Assembly: GCF_021531895.1 (NCBI RefSeq)
Contig: NZ_JAFBIX010000006.1
Span: forward strand, 44,815 to 108,814
Reading direction: 5' to 3'
DNA length: 64,000 bases
Origin: Faecalicatena contorta
GTDB lineage: Bacteria > Bacillota > Clostridia > Lachnospirales > Lachnospiraceae
Of this stretch, positions 16,899 through 26,209 are shown in pieces. The notes beneath the pieces are model-generated. The model was not told where the DNA came from. It worked only from the letters and a program-made list of their open reading frames with translations, and did not search any database. The position numbers and the translations under genes are program-made. The first letter of the stretch is position 1, and each line of letters opens with the position of its first letter.

Positions 16899-18215
16899 AT
16901 GGATTTATTTGATTATGTCAGAGAAAAAAATATGGATAAGGAAGCACCGCTTGCTTCCAGAATGCGTCCCACAACTTTGGAAGAAGTAGTGGGACAACAG
17001 CATATTATCGGAAAAGGGAAGCTTTTATATCGTGCGATTAAGGCAGATAAGTTAAGTTCCATTATATTTTATGGTCCTCCGGGAACCGGCAAGACAACAC
17101 TTGCAAAGGTGATTGCACATACGACCAGTGCAGAATTTACCCAGATCAATGCCACAGTAGCCGGAAAAAAAGATATGGAAGAAGTTGTACTTAAAGCAAA
17201 AGAGATGCTGGGCATGTATCAGAGAAAGACGATTCTGTTTGTAGATGAGATTCATCGTTTTAACAAAGGGCAGCAGGATTATCTACTTCCGTTTGTGGAA
17301 GACGGAACGATTATTCTCATTGGAGCAACGACAGAGAATCCATATTTTGAGGTAAATGGAGCGTTGATTTCCAGGTCAAGTATCTTTGAGTTATATCCGC
17401 TGGAGAAAGAAGATATTAAGACATTACTGCGCCGGGCAGTCTATGATGTAGAAAAAGGAATGGGAAGCTACGAGGCGGTAATTGAGGAGGATGCTTTGGA
17501 ATTCCTGGCAGATGTCTCCGGGGGAGACGCAAGAAACGCACTGAATGCAGTGGAGTTGGGAATCTTGACGACGGAGAGAAATGGCGACGGAAAGATCCAT
17601 CTTACACTGGATGTGGCTTCGGAATGTATCCAGAAGCGTGTGGTACGTTATGATAAGACGGGAGATAATCATTACGATACGATTTCCGCATTTATTAAAA
17701 GTATGCGGGGATCTGATCCGGATGCCGCGGTGTATTATCTGGCCAAAATGCTGTATGCAGGAGAAGATATTAAATTTATTGCAAGAAGGATTATGATCTG
17801 CGCTTCGGAAGATGTGGGAAATGCAGATCCTATGGCGCTCACTGTGGCAGTATCTGCAGCCCAGGCTGTGGAACGGGTTGGAATGCCGGAGGCCCAGATT
17901 ATTCTGTCTCAGGCAGTGTTGTATGTGGCAACGGCACCGAAAAGTAATTCTGCCTGCAATGCCATCTTCAGTGCAATGGAGAATGTAAAATCCCACAAGA
18001 CAACGGTTCCGCCGCATTTGCAGGATGCTCACTATAAAGGCTCTCAAAACCTTGGACATGGAATCGGATATAAATATGCACATGATTATCCGGATCATTA
18101 TGTAAAGCAGCAATATCTTCCAGATGAGATTCAGGATGCAAAATTCTATGAGCCAAGCGATAATGGACATGAAAAAGAGATTAAAGACTGGATGAAGTAC
18201 CTTCGAAAGGAATGA
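16899..18215 (+). CDS. rarA: Replication-associated recombination protein A (AAA+ ATPase)
   Basis: Protein of 438 residues, the RarA/MgsA/WRNIP1 family, which acts at stalled replication forks. Walker A is GPPGTGKTT, Walker B/DEAD-like is VDEIHRFNKGQQD, and sensor 1 is IGATTENPYFEVN. The C-terminal helical tetramerisation domain contains the typical CASEDVGNADPMAL and FEPSDNGHEKEI-like endings. The start overlaps nothing but begins at the very next base after the tcdA stop. Confidence 0.96.
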   Translation: MDLFDYVREKNMDKEAPLASRMRPTTLEEVVGQQHIIGKGKLLYRAIKADKLSSIIFYGPPGTGKTTLAKVIAHTTSAEFTQINATVAGKKDMEEVVLKAKEMLGMYQRKTILFVDEIHRFNKGQQDYLLPFVEDGTIILIGATTENPYFEVNGALISRSSIFELYPLEKEDIKTLLRRAVYDVEKGMGSYEAVIEEDALEFLADVSGGDARNALNAVELGILTTERNGDGKIHLTLDVASECIQKRVVRYDKTGDNHYDTISAFIKSMRGSDPDAAVYYLAKMLYAGEDIKFIARRIMICASEDVGNADPMALTVAVSAAQAVERVGMPEAQIILSQAVLYVATAPKSNSACNAIFSAMENVKSHKTTVPPHLQDAHYKGSQNLGHGIGYKYAHDYPDHYVKQQYLPDEIQDAKFYEPSDNGHEKEIKDWMKYLRKE

Positions 18216-18221
18216 GAAATA

Positions 18222-18641
18222 ATGATACAAGATGAATATACAGATTCCCAGAGTTTGATTTCCAGCAGGGAAGAGATAGACCATGCATATCTTCATGAGC
18301 ATGGAATAGAACATTGCCATGAACATAGTCATAGCCATGAGCATATGCATGACCATATGCACGAACATGGTCATGTTCATAGCCCGGAAGAGAAAAAAGC
18401 AGTAATAAACCGTCTGTCAAAAGCCATTGGACATCTGGAAGCAGTCAAGCGCATGGTTGAAAAGGATGCAGACTGCAGTGATGTTCTGATCCAATTGGCA
18501 GCAGTACGTTCTGCCATCAATAATACCGGAAAAGTAGTACTGAAAAACCACTTGAACCACTGTATTGTAGAAGCGGTAGAAGAAAATGATATGGAAGCCA
18601 TTGAACGCCTGAATCAGGCAATCGATAAATTTATGAAGTAG
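18222..18641 (+). CDS. CsoR/RcnR-family metal-sensing repressor with His-rich N-terminus
   Basis: Protein of 139 residues. Residues about 55-139 are a DUF156/CsoR four-helix domain with the copper-type ligands in place: Cys in DADCSD, and His-x3-Cys in NHLNHC. The first ~50 residues are exceptional, with a run of about 13 histidines in HEHSHSHEHMHDHMHEHGHVH, resembling a metal-storage or nickel-chaperone tail. Such a leader is not part of the core family. It is 6 bases after rarA with no metal transporter in sight, so its regulon must lie elsewhere. An alternative start at 18231 keeps the His region. Confidence 0.88.
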   Translation: MIQDEYTDSQSLISSREEIDHAYLHEHGIEHCHEHSHSHEHMHDHMHEHGHVHSPEEKKAVINRLSKAIGHLEAVKRMVEKDADCSDVLIQLAAVRSAINNTGKVVLKNHLNHCIVEAVEENDMEAIERLNQAIDKFMK

Positions 18642-18712
18642 AGTCGTTTTGTAGTTGGCGAAAACGGTTGATGACGGTGCGGAGGAATCCTTCTTGGTTG
18701 GAAAAGTTTGGC

Positions 18713-18773
18713 GATTGGGAATGTCAGGCGCAGGGATAGAATCAATCTATCCCTGCGCCTGACATTCCCAATC
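18713..18773. terminator. 28-bp perfect inverted repeat, bidirectional terminator/repeat
   Basis: Arms 18713-18740 and 18746-18773 are perfect complements with a 5-base loop, between two convergent genes. The arm contains GGAATGTCAGGCG, a 13-mer found exactly at 20759-20771 at the border of the large palindromic element. The stem is much longer than a normal terminator and has no T tract. Confidence 0.8.
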
Positions 18774-18780
18774 ACAAAAC

Positions 18781-19545
18781 CTACTCAACCAGATTCCCAT
18801 CAATCCCAATGGTCACGACTTGCCAGGGGATGAATTTTCCGCTTGATTTCAGTGCTTCGGTTGCTGCCCGTTCAATTCCGCCGCAGCAGGGGACTTCCAT
18901 ACGGACGATAGTAAGGCTTTTGATGGAATTGTTTTTTATGATCGCTGTTAATTTCTCTGTATAATCGCCTTCGTCTAATTTGGGACAGCCTATTAAGGTG
19001 ATGCGGTTTTTGATGAAGCGATTATGAAAATCCCCATAGGCATATGCGGTACAGTCTGCTGCAATTAACAGGTCTGCATTTTCAAAATAAGGTGCATTGA
19101 CCGGAACCAGTTTGATCTGGACAGGCCACTGACCAAGCTGGCTTGGCGAAGGAGTGCAGGCTGTATTATCAGAGGTGGATGCACTGGAATCGGATGCGGA
19201 TGGTTCGCTCTGGCGGTTACGGATATTTTGTACCTTTTGACCGGGGCATCCTGCGAATTCTGTTGGCTTTTGCCCTTTTTGTTCCTTCATTTCTGCAATC
19301 ATTTTCTTGATATTCAGATGCTTTTGTACTGCTTCTTCATCGTATGCTGCGGCCTCTCGTTCTTCCAAAGTGATTGCATTGGTCGGGCATACCGGAAGAC
19401 AATTGCCGAGACCATCGCAATAGTCATCACGGATCAGCTTTGCTTTCCCGTCTATCATAGCAATGGCGCCCTCATGGCAGGCGGCAGCACAGGCTCCACA
19501 TCCATTACATTTTTCTTCGTCTATATGAACCATTGTTCTTATCAT
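18781..19545 (-). CDS. Ferredoxin-domain (2x[4Fe-4S]) protein
   Basis: Protein of 254 residues. The N-terminus carries two cluster motifs, CNGCGACAAACHEGAI and a second in CDGLGNCLPVCPTNAI. A variable Ser-rich linker (about 115-145) leads to a C-terminal domain with IAADCTAYAYG and PCCGGIERAA, as seen in Clostridial ferredoxin-like proteins linked to Crp/Fnr or Hcp loci. The ATG at 19545 follows AAGGAGGT; the longer frame upstream would overlap the divergent gene's promoter. Role likely redox or nitrosative-stress linked; this is inference from the neighbour. Confidence 0.82.
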   Translation of the reverse strand: MIRTMVHIDEEKCNGCGACAAACHEGAIAMIDGKAKLIRDDYCDGLGNCLPVCPTNAITLEEREAAAYDEEAVQKHLNIKKMIAEMKEQKGQKPTEFAGCPGQKVQNIRNRQSEPSASDSSASTSDNTACTPSPSQLGQWPVQIKLVPVNAPYFENADLLIAADCTAYAYGDFHNRFIKNRITLIGCPKLDEGDYTEKLTAIIKNNSIKSLTIVRMEVPCCGGIERAATEALKSSGKFIPWQVVTIGIDGNLVE

Positions 19546-19584
19546 ATAAGTACCTCCTTGATTTGTTGTACCTAATTTACTACA

Positions 19585-19614
19585 ATTATAAAATAAAATA
19601 TGTTGTTTTTCCAA
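19585..19614 (-). promoter_or_regulatory. Promoter of the ferredoxin-domain gene with overlapping dyad
   Basis: On the minus strand, TTGGAA (19609-19614) and TATAAT (19585-19590) are 18 bases apart. The -35 box lies in the dyad GTTG-N6-CAAC (19602-19615), a candidate site for the adjacent Crp/Fnr protein. Confidence 0.5.
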
Positions 19615-19629
19615 CGATTGGAGGAGCTT

Positions 19630-20289
19630 ATGAAAATAGATATTGATATTTTAAAAAAATCTCCGTTATTTATGGGAATTGAGAAGGAAGAGATAGAGAA
19701 GATAATGCCTGTTTTAGAAAGTAAGATGAAAGTATATCAGAAAAATGAGATGATACTGGGAGAGGAGGAGCCGGTAGAGAATCTTGGGGTAATTCTAGAG
19801 GGATGTGTACAGATAATATGTGAAGATGTATTTGGCAATCGTTCAATATTGGAACAACTTAGTCAAGGAGAACTATTTGGGGCAGCATTTTCTTGTGCAG
19901 GAATCAAAAAAAGTCCAGTCAGCGTTGTGACAGTGACGGATTGTACTGTTTTACAGGTTCCTGTGAAGAAAATATTTGAATTGTCTGCTGAGGGTTCTCT
20001 ATTACAGCAGAAGTTCTTTATAAATATGGTACAAATATTTGCGAGAAAAAATGTGATGCTGGGAGAAAAGATCCGTCACATTTCAAAACGAACTACTAGA
20101 GATAAATTATTATCTTATCTGTCCGAACAATCAAAAAGAGCAGGAAGCAGGCATTTTACCATTCCATTTAATCGACAGGAACTGGCAGATTATCTTTGTG
20201 TGGAGCGGAGTGCGATGTCAACGGAACTGGGGAAACTAAAAAAAGAAGGTATTCTTGATATGTGCAGAAGTGAGTTTTGGCTAAAGTAG
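19630..20289 (+). CDS. Crp/Fnr family transcriptional regulator
   Basis: Protein of 219 residues. The N-terminal cyclic-nucleotide-like beta-roll (about 10-125; GEEEPVENLGVILEG, LSQGELFGAAF) is followed by a dimer helix and a winged helix-turn-helix (RQELADYLCVERSAMSTELGKLKKEGIL). It has no N-terminal Fnr cysteine cluster; Cys residues are scattered. The ATG at 19630 has TTGGAGGAG upstream and is preferred to an in-frame ATG at 19600 inside the divergent promoter. It probably controls the divergent ferredoxin-domain gene. Confidence 0.88.
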   Translation: MKIDIDILKKSPLFMGIEKEEIEKIMPVLESKMKVYQKNEMILGEEEPVENLGVILEGCVQIICEDVFGNRSILEQLSQGELFGAAFSCAGIKKSPVSVVTVTDCTVLQVPVKKIFELSAEGSLLQQKFFINMVQIFARKNVMLGEKIRHISKRTTRDKLLSYLSEQSKRAGSRHFTIPFNRQELADYLCVERSAMSTELGKLKKEGILDMCRSEFWLK

Positions 20290-20297
20290 AAAAAACA

Positions 20298-20326
20298 TTG
20301 AGTTTTTATTATTTAAAATGTATAAT
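20298..20326 (+). promoter_or_regulatory. Promoter of the 97-residue orphan gene
   Basis: TTGAGT (20298-20303), 17-base spacer, perfect TATAAT (20321-20326). The predicted start near 20333 leaves a leader of about 60 bases before the ATG. Confidence 0.65.
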
Positions 20327-20341
20327 CAGTTATAGAACGAA

Positions 20342-20383
20342 TTGGGGAATGCTTCACTGGAAGATTCCTAATTTACTTTTTTA
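20342..20383 (+). terminator. Leader hairpin with T6 tract (possible attenuator)
   Basis: AATTGGGGAATGCTTC folds onto GAAGATTCCTAATT with a 4-base loop and two single bulges, and is soon followed by TTTTTT and then directly by the AGGAGGG ribosome site of the next gene. It lies downstream of the promoter, so it looks like an attenuator rather than the end of the previous gene. Confidence 0.5.
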
Positions 20384-20395
20384 GGAGGGAATATC

Positions 20396-20689
20396 ATGAA
20401 AGTTTACGATTCAGTAAAAAAGGAAGAATTAGAAGTGGATGGAACAAAAGGATTGATCCAGATCATGAAGGATGGACGTCAGGTAGATTTATATCTGAAA
20501 GAAAAGAAATCTGACGCAGATGGTTATATGAGCTGGGATGTAGAACACTGGTCCAGTATCGATCCAAAGAGATTTATCCGTTGCTACTCATTAGAAGGAA
20601 GAGTATTGGGTGAATCTACCGGACATAATATCTATGACCTTGAAAATGAGTTTAAGCCAGAAGAAGCAGAAAAAATCGAGCTTAGTTAG
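20396..20689 (+). CDS. Small conserved-looking hypothetical protein, 97 residues
   Basis: I do not recognise the family. The protein is soluble, acidic, with no signal peptide, helix of membrane type or metal motif. It contains DGRQVDLYLKEKK and a Trp-rich MSWDVEHWSSIDP stretch. The gene has a strong promoter (TTGAGT-17-TATAAT), a leader hairpin and an excellent AGGAGGG ribosome site, so it is surely expressed. It is followed by the large palindromic element and then the heat-shock operon. Confidence 0.75.
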   Translation: MKVYDSVKKEELEVDGTKGLIQIMKDGRQVDLYLKEKKSDADGYMSWDVEHWSSIDPKRFIRCYSLEGRVLGESTGHNIYDLENEFKPEEAEKIELS

Positions 20690-20719
20690 GATTTTTGATA
20701 ATACTTTTCTACTTTTCAT

Positions 20720-21030
20720 CATGCGCAGAATCTCCCTGATGAGGAAGATTAGTGGTTTGGAATGTCAGGCGAGAAGATGGATGGAATGGCTGGCATTCGT
20801 TGGACAAGCACTAGAAGCCGTTATAGGAAAAGAAGCAGATATTTTGTGCGAAGATTTGGTTTCCAGCCAAATCTGAGAAGGCTGCTGAGCCTCGAAATCA
20901 TCAAGATTTCGGGGCGAATCAGCCTGGTCGCCAAATATCTGCTTCTTTTCCTGTTATGGATTCTTAGCGAAGGACTCCGTAATGCCAGCCATTCCATCCA
21001 TCTTCTCGCCGTCCACATTCCAATCATAAC
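20720..21030. repeat. Large palindromic structured element, copy A
   Basis: About 310 bases with nested pairing. The outer arms 20768-20797 and 20981-21010 are perfect over 30 bp. The second stem is 20826-20844 with 20933-20951 (19 bp perfect). Inside are hairpins AGATTTGG/CCAAATCT (20852-20874) and CCTCGAAATC/GATTTCGGGG (20890-20914), the latter enclosed by GGCTG/CAGCC. A diverged copy in the opposite orientation lies at 63625-63938. It fills most of the gap between the 97-residue gene and hrcA. No convincing coding function. Confidence 0.88.
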
Positions 21031-21073
21031 CATTCTCATCTAAATTCATTTTATAAAAAATATGTAAACTATG

Positions 21074-21102
21074 TTGACAAATGAAAACCATAGTGATACA
21101 TT
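21074..21102 (+). promoter_or_regulatory. Promoter of the hrcA heat-shock operon
   Basis: Consensus TTGACA (21074-21079), 17 bases, then TACATT (21097-21102). The CIRCE operator follows just downstream of the predicted start. Confidence 0.75.
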
Positions 21103-21116
21103 AATAGTCGAAGATG

Positions 21117-21143
21117 TTAGCACTCCTTAAATTCGAGTGCTAA
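21117..21143. promoter_or_regulatory. CIRCE operator
   Basis: A perfect CIRCE element: TTAGCACTC (21117-21125), a 9-base spacer, GAGTGCTAA (21135-21143). HrcA binds this site and is assisted by GroEL, giving heat-inducible control of hrcA-grpE-dnaK-dnaJ. Confidence 0.98.
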
Positions 21144-21169
21144 CAGGAAATCCGAAAGGAGGAGTACAG

Positions 21170-22213
21170 ATGATAGCGGATCATGGACTTAGTGATCGTA
21201 AATTAAAAATTCTGCATGCAATCATTCAGAATTATCTTGAGACCGGCGAGCCTGTTGGTTCCAGAACGATTTCAAAATATACGGATTTGAATCTGAGTTC
21301 TGCAACGATTCGTAATGAGATGGCTGATCTGGAAGAACTTGGTTACATTATACAGCCACATACGTCTGCTGGACGAATTCCTTCGGATAAGGGCTATAGA
21401 CTTTATGTTGATATGTTGATGGAAGAGAAGGAACAGGAACTGAATGAGATGCAGGAGCAGATGCTGGATAAGGCAGACAAGATGGAACAGCTTCTGAAGC
21501 AGGCAGCGAAAGTTCTTGCCAGTAATACGAATTACGCAACAATGGTCTCTACACCAATGAATAGCGCGAATAAAATTAAGTTCATTCAGTTGTCTATGGT
21601 AGATGAGGAACAGATTATTGCGGTGATCGTACTTGGCGGTAATGTGATTAAGAACAAGATTATTAATATAGATGAACCACTCAGTAATGAAAATTTATTG
21701 AAGTTGAATATGCTTCTTAACACAACGTTAAATGGTATGTCTATTGAAGAGATTAATCTTGGATTGATTGCAAGGCTGAAAGAGCAGGCTGGAATACACA
21801 GTGCAGTGATTGGAAATGTTCTGGATGCAGTAGCGGATGCCATTCAGATCGATGAAGATATGCAGATCTATACAAGTGGTGCTACGAACATATTTAAGTA
21901 CCCGGAATTGAGTGATAATCAGAGTGCTCAGGAAATTATCAGTGCTTTTGAAGAAAAGCAGCAATTGACTGAACTAGTGACACAGACGCTGGCAAAAGAA
22001 GATAATACAGGGATTCAGGTATATATTGGTGATGAGACACCGGTACAGACTATGAAGGATTGTAGTGTTGTCACCGCAACTTATGAATTGGGAGATGGCA
22101 TGAAGGGAACCATAGGTATTATCGGACCAAAAAGAATGGATTATGAACATGTATTGAAATCTATGAAACGGCTTCAGAATGAGCTGGATCGGATGTTTCA
22201 TAAAAAAGAATAA
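21170..22213 (+). CDS. hrcA: Heat-inducible transcription repressor HrcA
   Basis: Protein of 347 residues. The winged-helix N-terminus (SDRKLKILHAIIQNYLETGEPVGS, start and end motifs) contains the family signature SSATIRNEMADLEELGYI and the wing HTSAGRIPSDKGYR. GAF-like and dimerisation regions follow. The ATG at 21170 has AAAGGAGGAG upstream; an in-frame GTG at 21137 lies inside CIRCE and is rejected. It is first gene of the operon and represses it through the CIRCE just upstream. Confidence 0.97.
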   Translation: MIADHGLSDRKLKILHAIIQNYLETGEPVGSRTISKYTDLNLSSATIRNEMADLEELGYIIQPHTSAGRIPSDKGYRLYVDMLMEEKEQELNEMQEQMLDKADKMEQLLKQAAKVLASNTNYATMVSTPMNSANKIKFIQLSMVDEEQIIAVIVLGGNVIKNKIINIDEPLSNENLLKLNMLLNTTLNGMSIEEINLGLIARLKEQAGIHSAVIGNVLDAVADAIQIDEDMQIYTSGATNIFKYPELSDNQSAQEIISAFEEKQQLTELVTQTLAKEDNTGIQVYIGDETPVQTMKDCSVVTATYELGDGMKGTIGIIGPKRMDYEHVLKSMKRLQNELDRMFHKKE

Positions 22214-22230
22214 GAAAGGTGGAATAACCC

Positions 22231-22932
22231 TTGGAAAATAATCAGGAGAAGAGCCAGGAAGAGATGGTAAAAGAAGCAGTTGAGGAGGCAAAGAAAGCTG
22301 CTGCAGAGCAGACAGAAGCCGACGAAAAAGCTGCAGAAGAAACTGGCGACGAAAGAGATAATGAAGTAGAATCAGAAGCGGACGCTGCTACAAAAGAAGA
22401 TGCTGAATCAGATGAAATTGCTGACGAAGCAGAAGCCAAGAACAGTGATGAATCCAAATCTGAAAAAAAGATATTTGGCAAGAAGAATAAAAAAGATAAA
22501 AAGGACGAGAAGATCGAAGAACTGACAGACAGACTTACTCGTCAGATGGCTGAGTTTGATAACTTCCGCAAGCGTACAGAAAAGGAAAAATCCCAGATGT
22601 ATGAAATAGGAGCGAAAGATATCATAGATAAGATTCTTCCGGTAGTTGATAATTTTGAGCGAGGGCTTAATGGTGTCAAGGAAGAAGAAAAAAACGATCC
22701 CTTTATCCAAGGAATGGAGATGGTGTATAAACAGTTGATGACTACACTGGAAGGAGTTGGGGTCAAACCTATCGAAGCGGTAGGACAGGAATTCAATCCT
22801 GATTTTCATAATGCAGTGATGCATGTGGAAGATGAAAACTTTGGTGAGAATATTGTAGCCGAAGAATTCCAAAAAGGTTATATGTACCGTGACTCAGTAG
22901 TGAGACACAGTATGGTAAAAGTAGCAAACTAA
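22231..22932 (+). CDS. grpE: Nucleotide exchange factor GrpE
   Basis: Protein of 233 residues that releases ADP from DnaK. The first ~85 residues are a highly acidic Ala/Glu-rich low-complexity tail and a Lys-rich patch. Then comes the long coiled coil (RQMAEFDNFRKRTEKEKSQMY), and the C-terminal beta-wing ends with the family pattern FQKGYMYRDSVVRHSMVKV. The start codon is TTG, 8 bases after GAAAGGTGG and 17 bases after hrcA. Confidence 0.95.
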   Translation: MENNQEKSQEEMVKEAVEEAKKAAAEQTEADEKAAEETGDERDNEVESEADAATKEDAESDEIADEAEAKNSDESKSEKKIFGKKNKKDKKDEKIEELTDRLTRQMAEFDNFRKRTEKEKSQMYEIGAKDIIDKILPVVDNFERGLNGVKEEEKNDPFIQGMEMVYKQLMTTLEGVGVKPIEAVGQEFNPDFHNAVMHVEDENFGENIVAEEFQKGYMYRDSVVRHSMVKVAN

Positions 22933-22966
22933 TCGAACTACATCGAACTATTAAAAAATAAATTAG

Positions 22967-24862
<1,896 letters not shown>

Positions 24863-24870
24863 TACACTTG

Positions 24871-24948
24871 GCAAGATTCTTGCAAGCCTGGTGTGAAGGC
24901 TGTTCCGCGGAACTCAGCAATACCAGACAGAGCTGAGCTTCGCGGAAC
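24871..24948 (+). other. Intercistronic hairpins between dnaK and dnaJ
   Basis: GCAAG/CTTGC (24871-24883) forms a small hairpin. GTTCCGCGGAACTCAGC (24902-24918) pairs with GCTGAGCTTCGCGGAAC (24932-24948) with one wobble and one mismatch. Neither has a T tract, so they more likely protect or process the mRNA than terminate it. The 12-mer GTTCCGCGGAAC is itself palindromic. Confidence 0.6.
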
Positions 24949-24999
24949 TTCCTTATGTCTTGAAATAAATCTTAAGATTAGAGAAGAAAGGGATAGACG

Positions 25000-26187
25000 A
25001 TGGCAGAATCAAAGAGAGATTACTATGAAGTGCTTGGCGTCAGCAGAGATGCGGACGAAGCGACTTTAAAAAAAGCATACAGACAGGTTGCCAAGAAATA
25101 TCATCCTGATATGAATCCCGGTGATGCAGAGGCTGAAAAGAAGTTTAAAGAAGCTTCGGAAGCTTATGCAATTCTGAGTGATCCGGAAAAGCGTCGTCAG
25201 TATGACCAGTTCGGCCATGCGGCTTTTGAAGGCGGTGCCGGCGGAGCTGGTGGTTTTGGTGGATTTGATTTTAATGGAGCAGATTTCAGCGATATTTTCG
25301 GTGATATATTTGGCGATTTATTCGGGGGCGGCGGACGCAGAGGCCGTGCCAGCCAGGGCCCAATGAAGGGTATGAATATCCGTAAGAGCGTAAGGATTAC
25401 GTTTGAAGAGGCAGTGTTCGGATGTGAGAAAGAATTAGAAGTTGTATTGAAAGATCCATGTCCAAAATGTGGCGGTACCGGTGCAAAAGCGGGCACTTCG
25501 CCAGAGACTTGTCCAAAATGTGGCGGAAAGGGTCAGGTTGTATATACGCAGCAATCCTTCTTTGGAACTGTTCAGAATGTGCAGACTTGTCCGGATTGTG
25601 GTGGAACAGGAAAAATCATTCGTGAAAAATGTCCGGATTGTGGTGGAACAGGATATATTTCCAGCAAGAAAAAGATATCTGTTACTATTCCGGCAGGTAT
25701 TGATAATGGTCAGAGTGTTCGCATTCGTGATAAGGGTGAGCCTGGAACAAATGGCGGACCAAGAGGAGATCTGTTGGTAGAAGTGGTTGTATCCAGACAT
25801 CCAATCTTCCAACGCCAGGATATGCATATCTTTTCAACTGTTCCAATTTCATTTGCACAGGCAGCGCTTGGAGCAGATATCCGAATTAAGACAGTGGATG
25901 GAGAAGTCATCTATAACGTGAAGCCAGGAACTAAAACGGATACCAAAGTACGCCTGAGAGGAAAGGGTGTTCCATCCGTACGGAATTCACAGGTTCGTGG
26001 AGATCATTATGTAACGCTGGTCATCCAGACACCAGAACACTTAAGTGCTGAAGCCAAAGAAGCACTCCGCAAGTTCGATGAGCTGTCAGGAAATTCACTT
26101 CATGTAGCAGAGGATCATTCGGAACATAAAGGAACCAAAAAGAAAAAAGGATTTATGGATAAAGTTAAGGAAGCCTTTGATGAATAA
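25000..26187 (+). CDS. dnaJ: Molecular chaperone DnaJ (type I Hsp40)
   Basis: Protein of 395 residues. The J domain (about 5-70) has the HPD motif in [11 protein letters not shown] Gly/Phe-rich region follows (about 78-115), then four zinc-finger repeats ([32 protein letters not shown]) and the C-terminal substrate-binding domains. It delivers unfolded protein to DnaK and stimulates its ATPase. It is the last gene of the HrcA operon; its stop codon lies within the terminator hairpin. Confidence 0.98.
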   Translation: MAESKRDYYEVLGVSRDADEATLKKAYRQVAKKYHPDMNPGDAEAEKKFKEASEAYAILSDPEKRRQYDQFGHAAFEGGAGGAGGFGGFDFNGADFSDIFGDIFGDLFGGGGRRGRASQGPMKGMNIRKSVRITFEEAVFGCEKELEVVLKDPCPKCGGTGAKAGTSPETCPKCGGKGQVVYTQQSFFGTVQNVQTCPDCGGTGKIIREKCPDCGGTGYISSKKKISVTIPAGIDNGQSVRIRDKGEPGTNGGPRGDLLVEVVVSRHPIFQRQDMHIFSTVPISFAQAALGADIRIKTVDGEVIYNVKPGTKTDTKVRLRGKGVPSVRNSQVRGDHYVTLVIQTPEHLSAEAKEALRKFDELSGNSLHVAEDHSEHKGTKKKKGFMDKVKEAFDE

Positions 26188-26209
26188 GTCATCAAGGGCT
26201 TCCTTTTTC
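26169..26209 (+). terminator. Intrinsic terminator overlapping the dnaJ stop codon
   Basis: GGAAGCCTTTGATGA (26169-26183) pairs with TCATCAAGGGCTTCC (26189-26203) with a single wobble, followed by TTTTTC. The left arm encodes the last residues of DnaJ. Confidence 0.88.

Noticed and set aside
20610..21043. Open frames on both strands through palindromic copy A (and a similar one at 63593-63832) with alike translations such as RSPSLRIHNRKRSRY
   Set aside because: Several frames on both strands are open because the DNA is palindromic. Copy B has a stop where copy A is open, there are no good ribosome sites, and the base changes follow pairing rather than codons.
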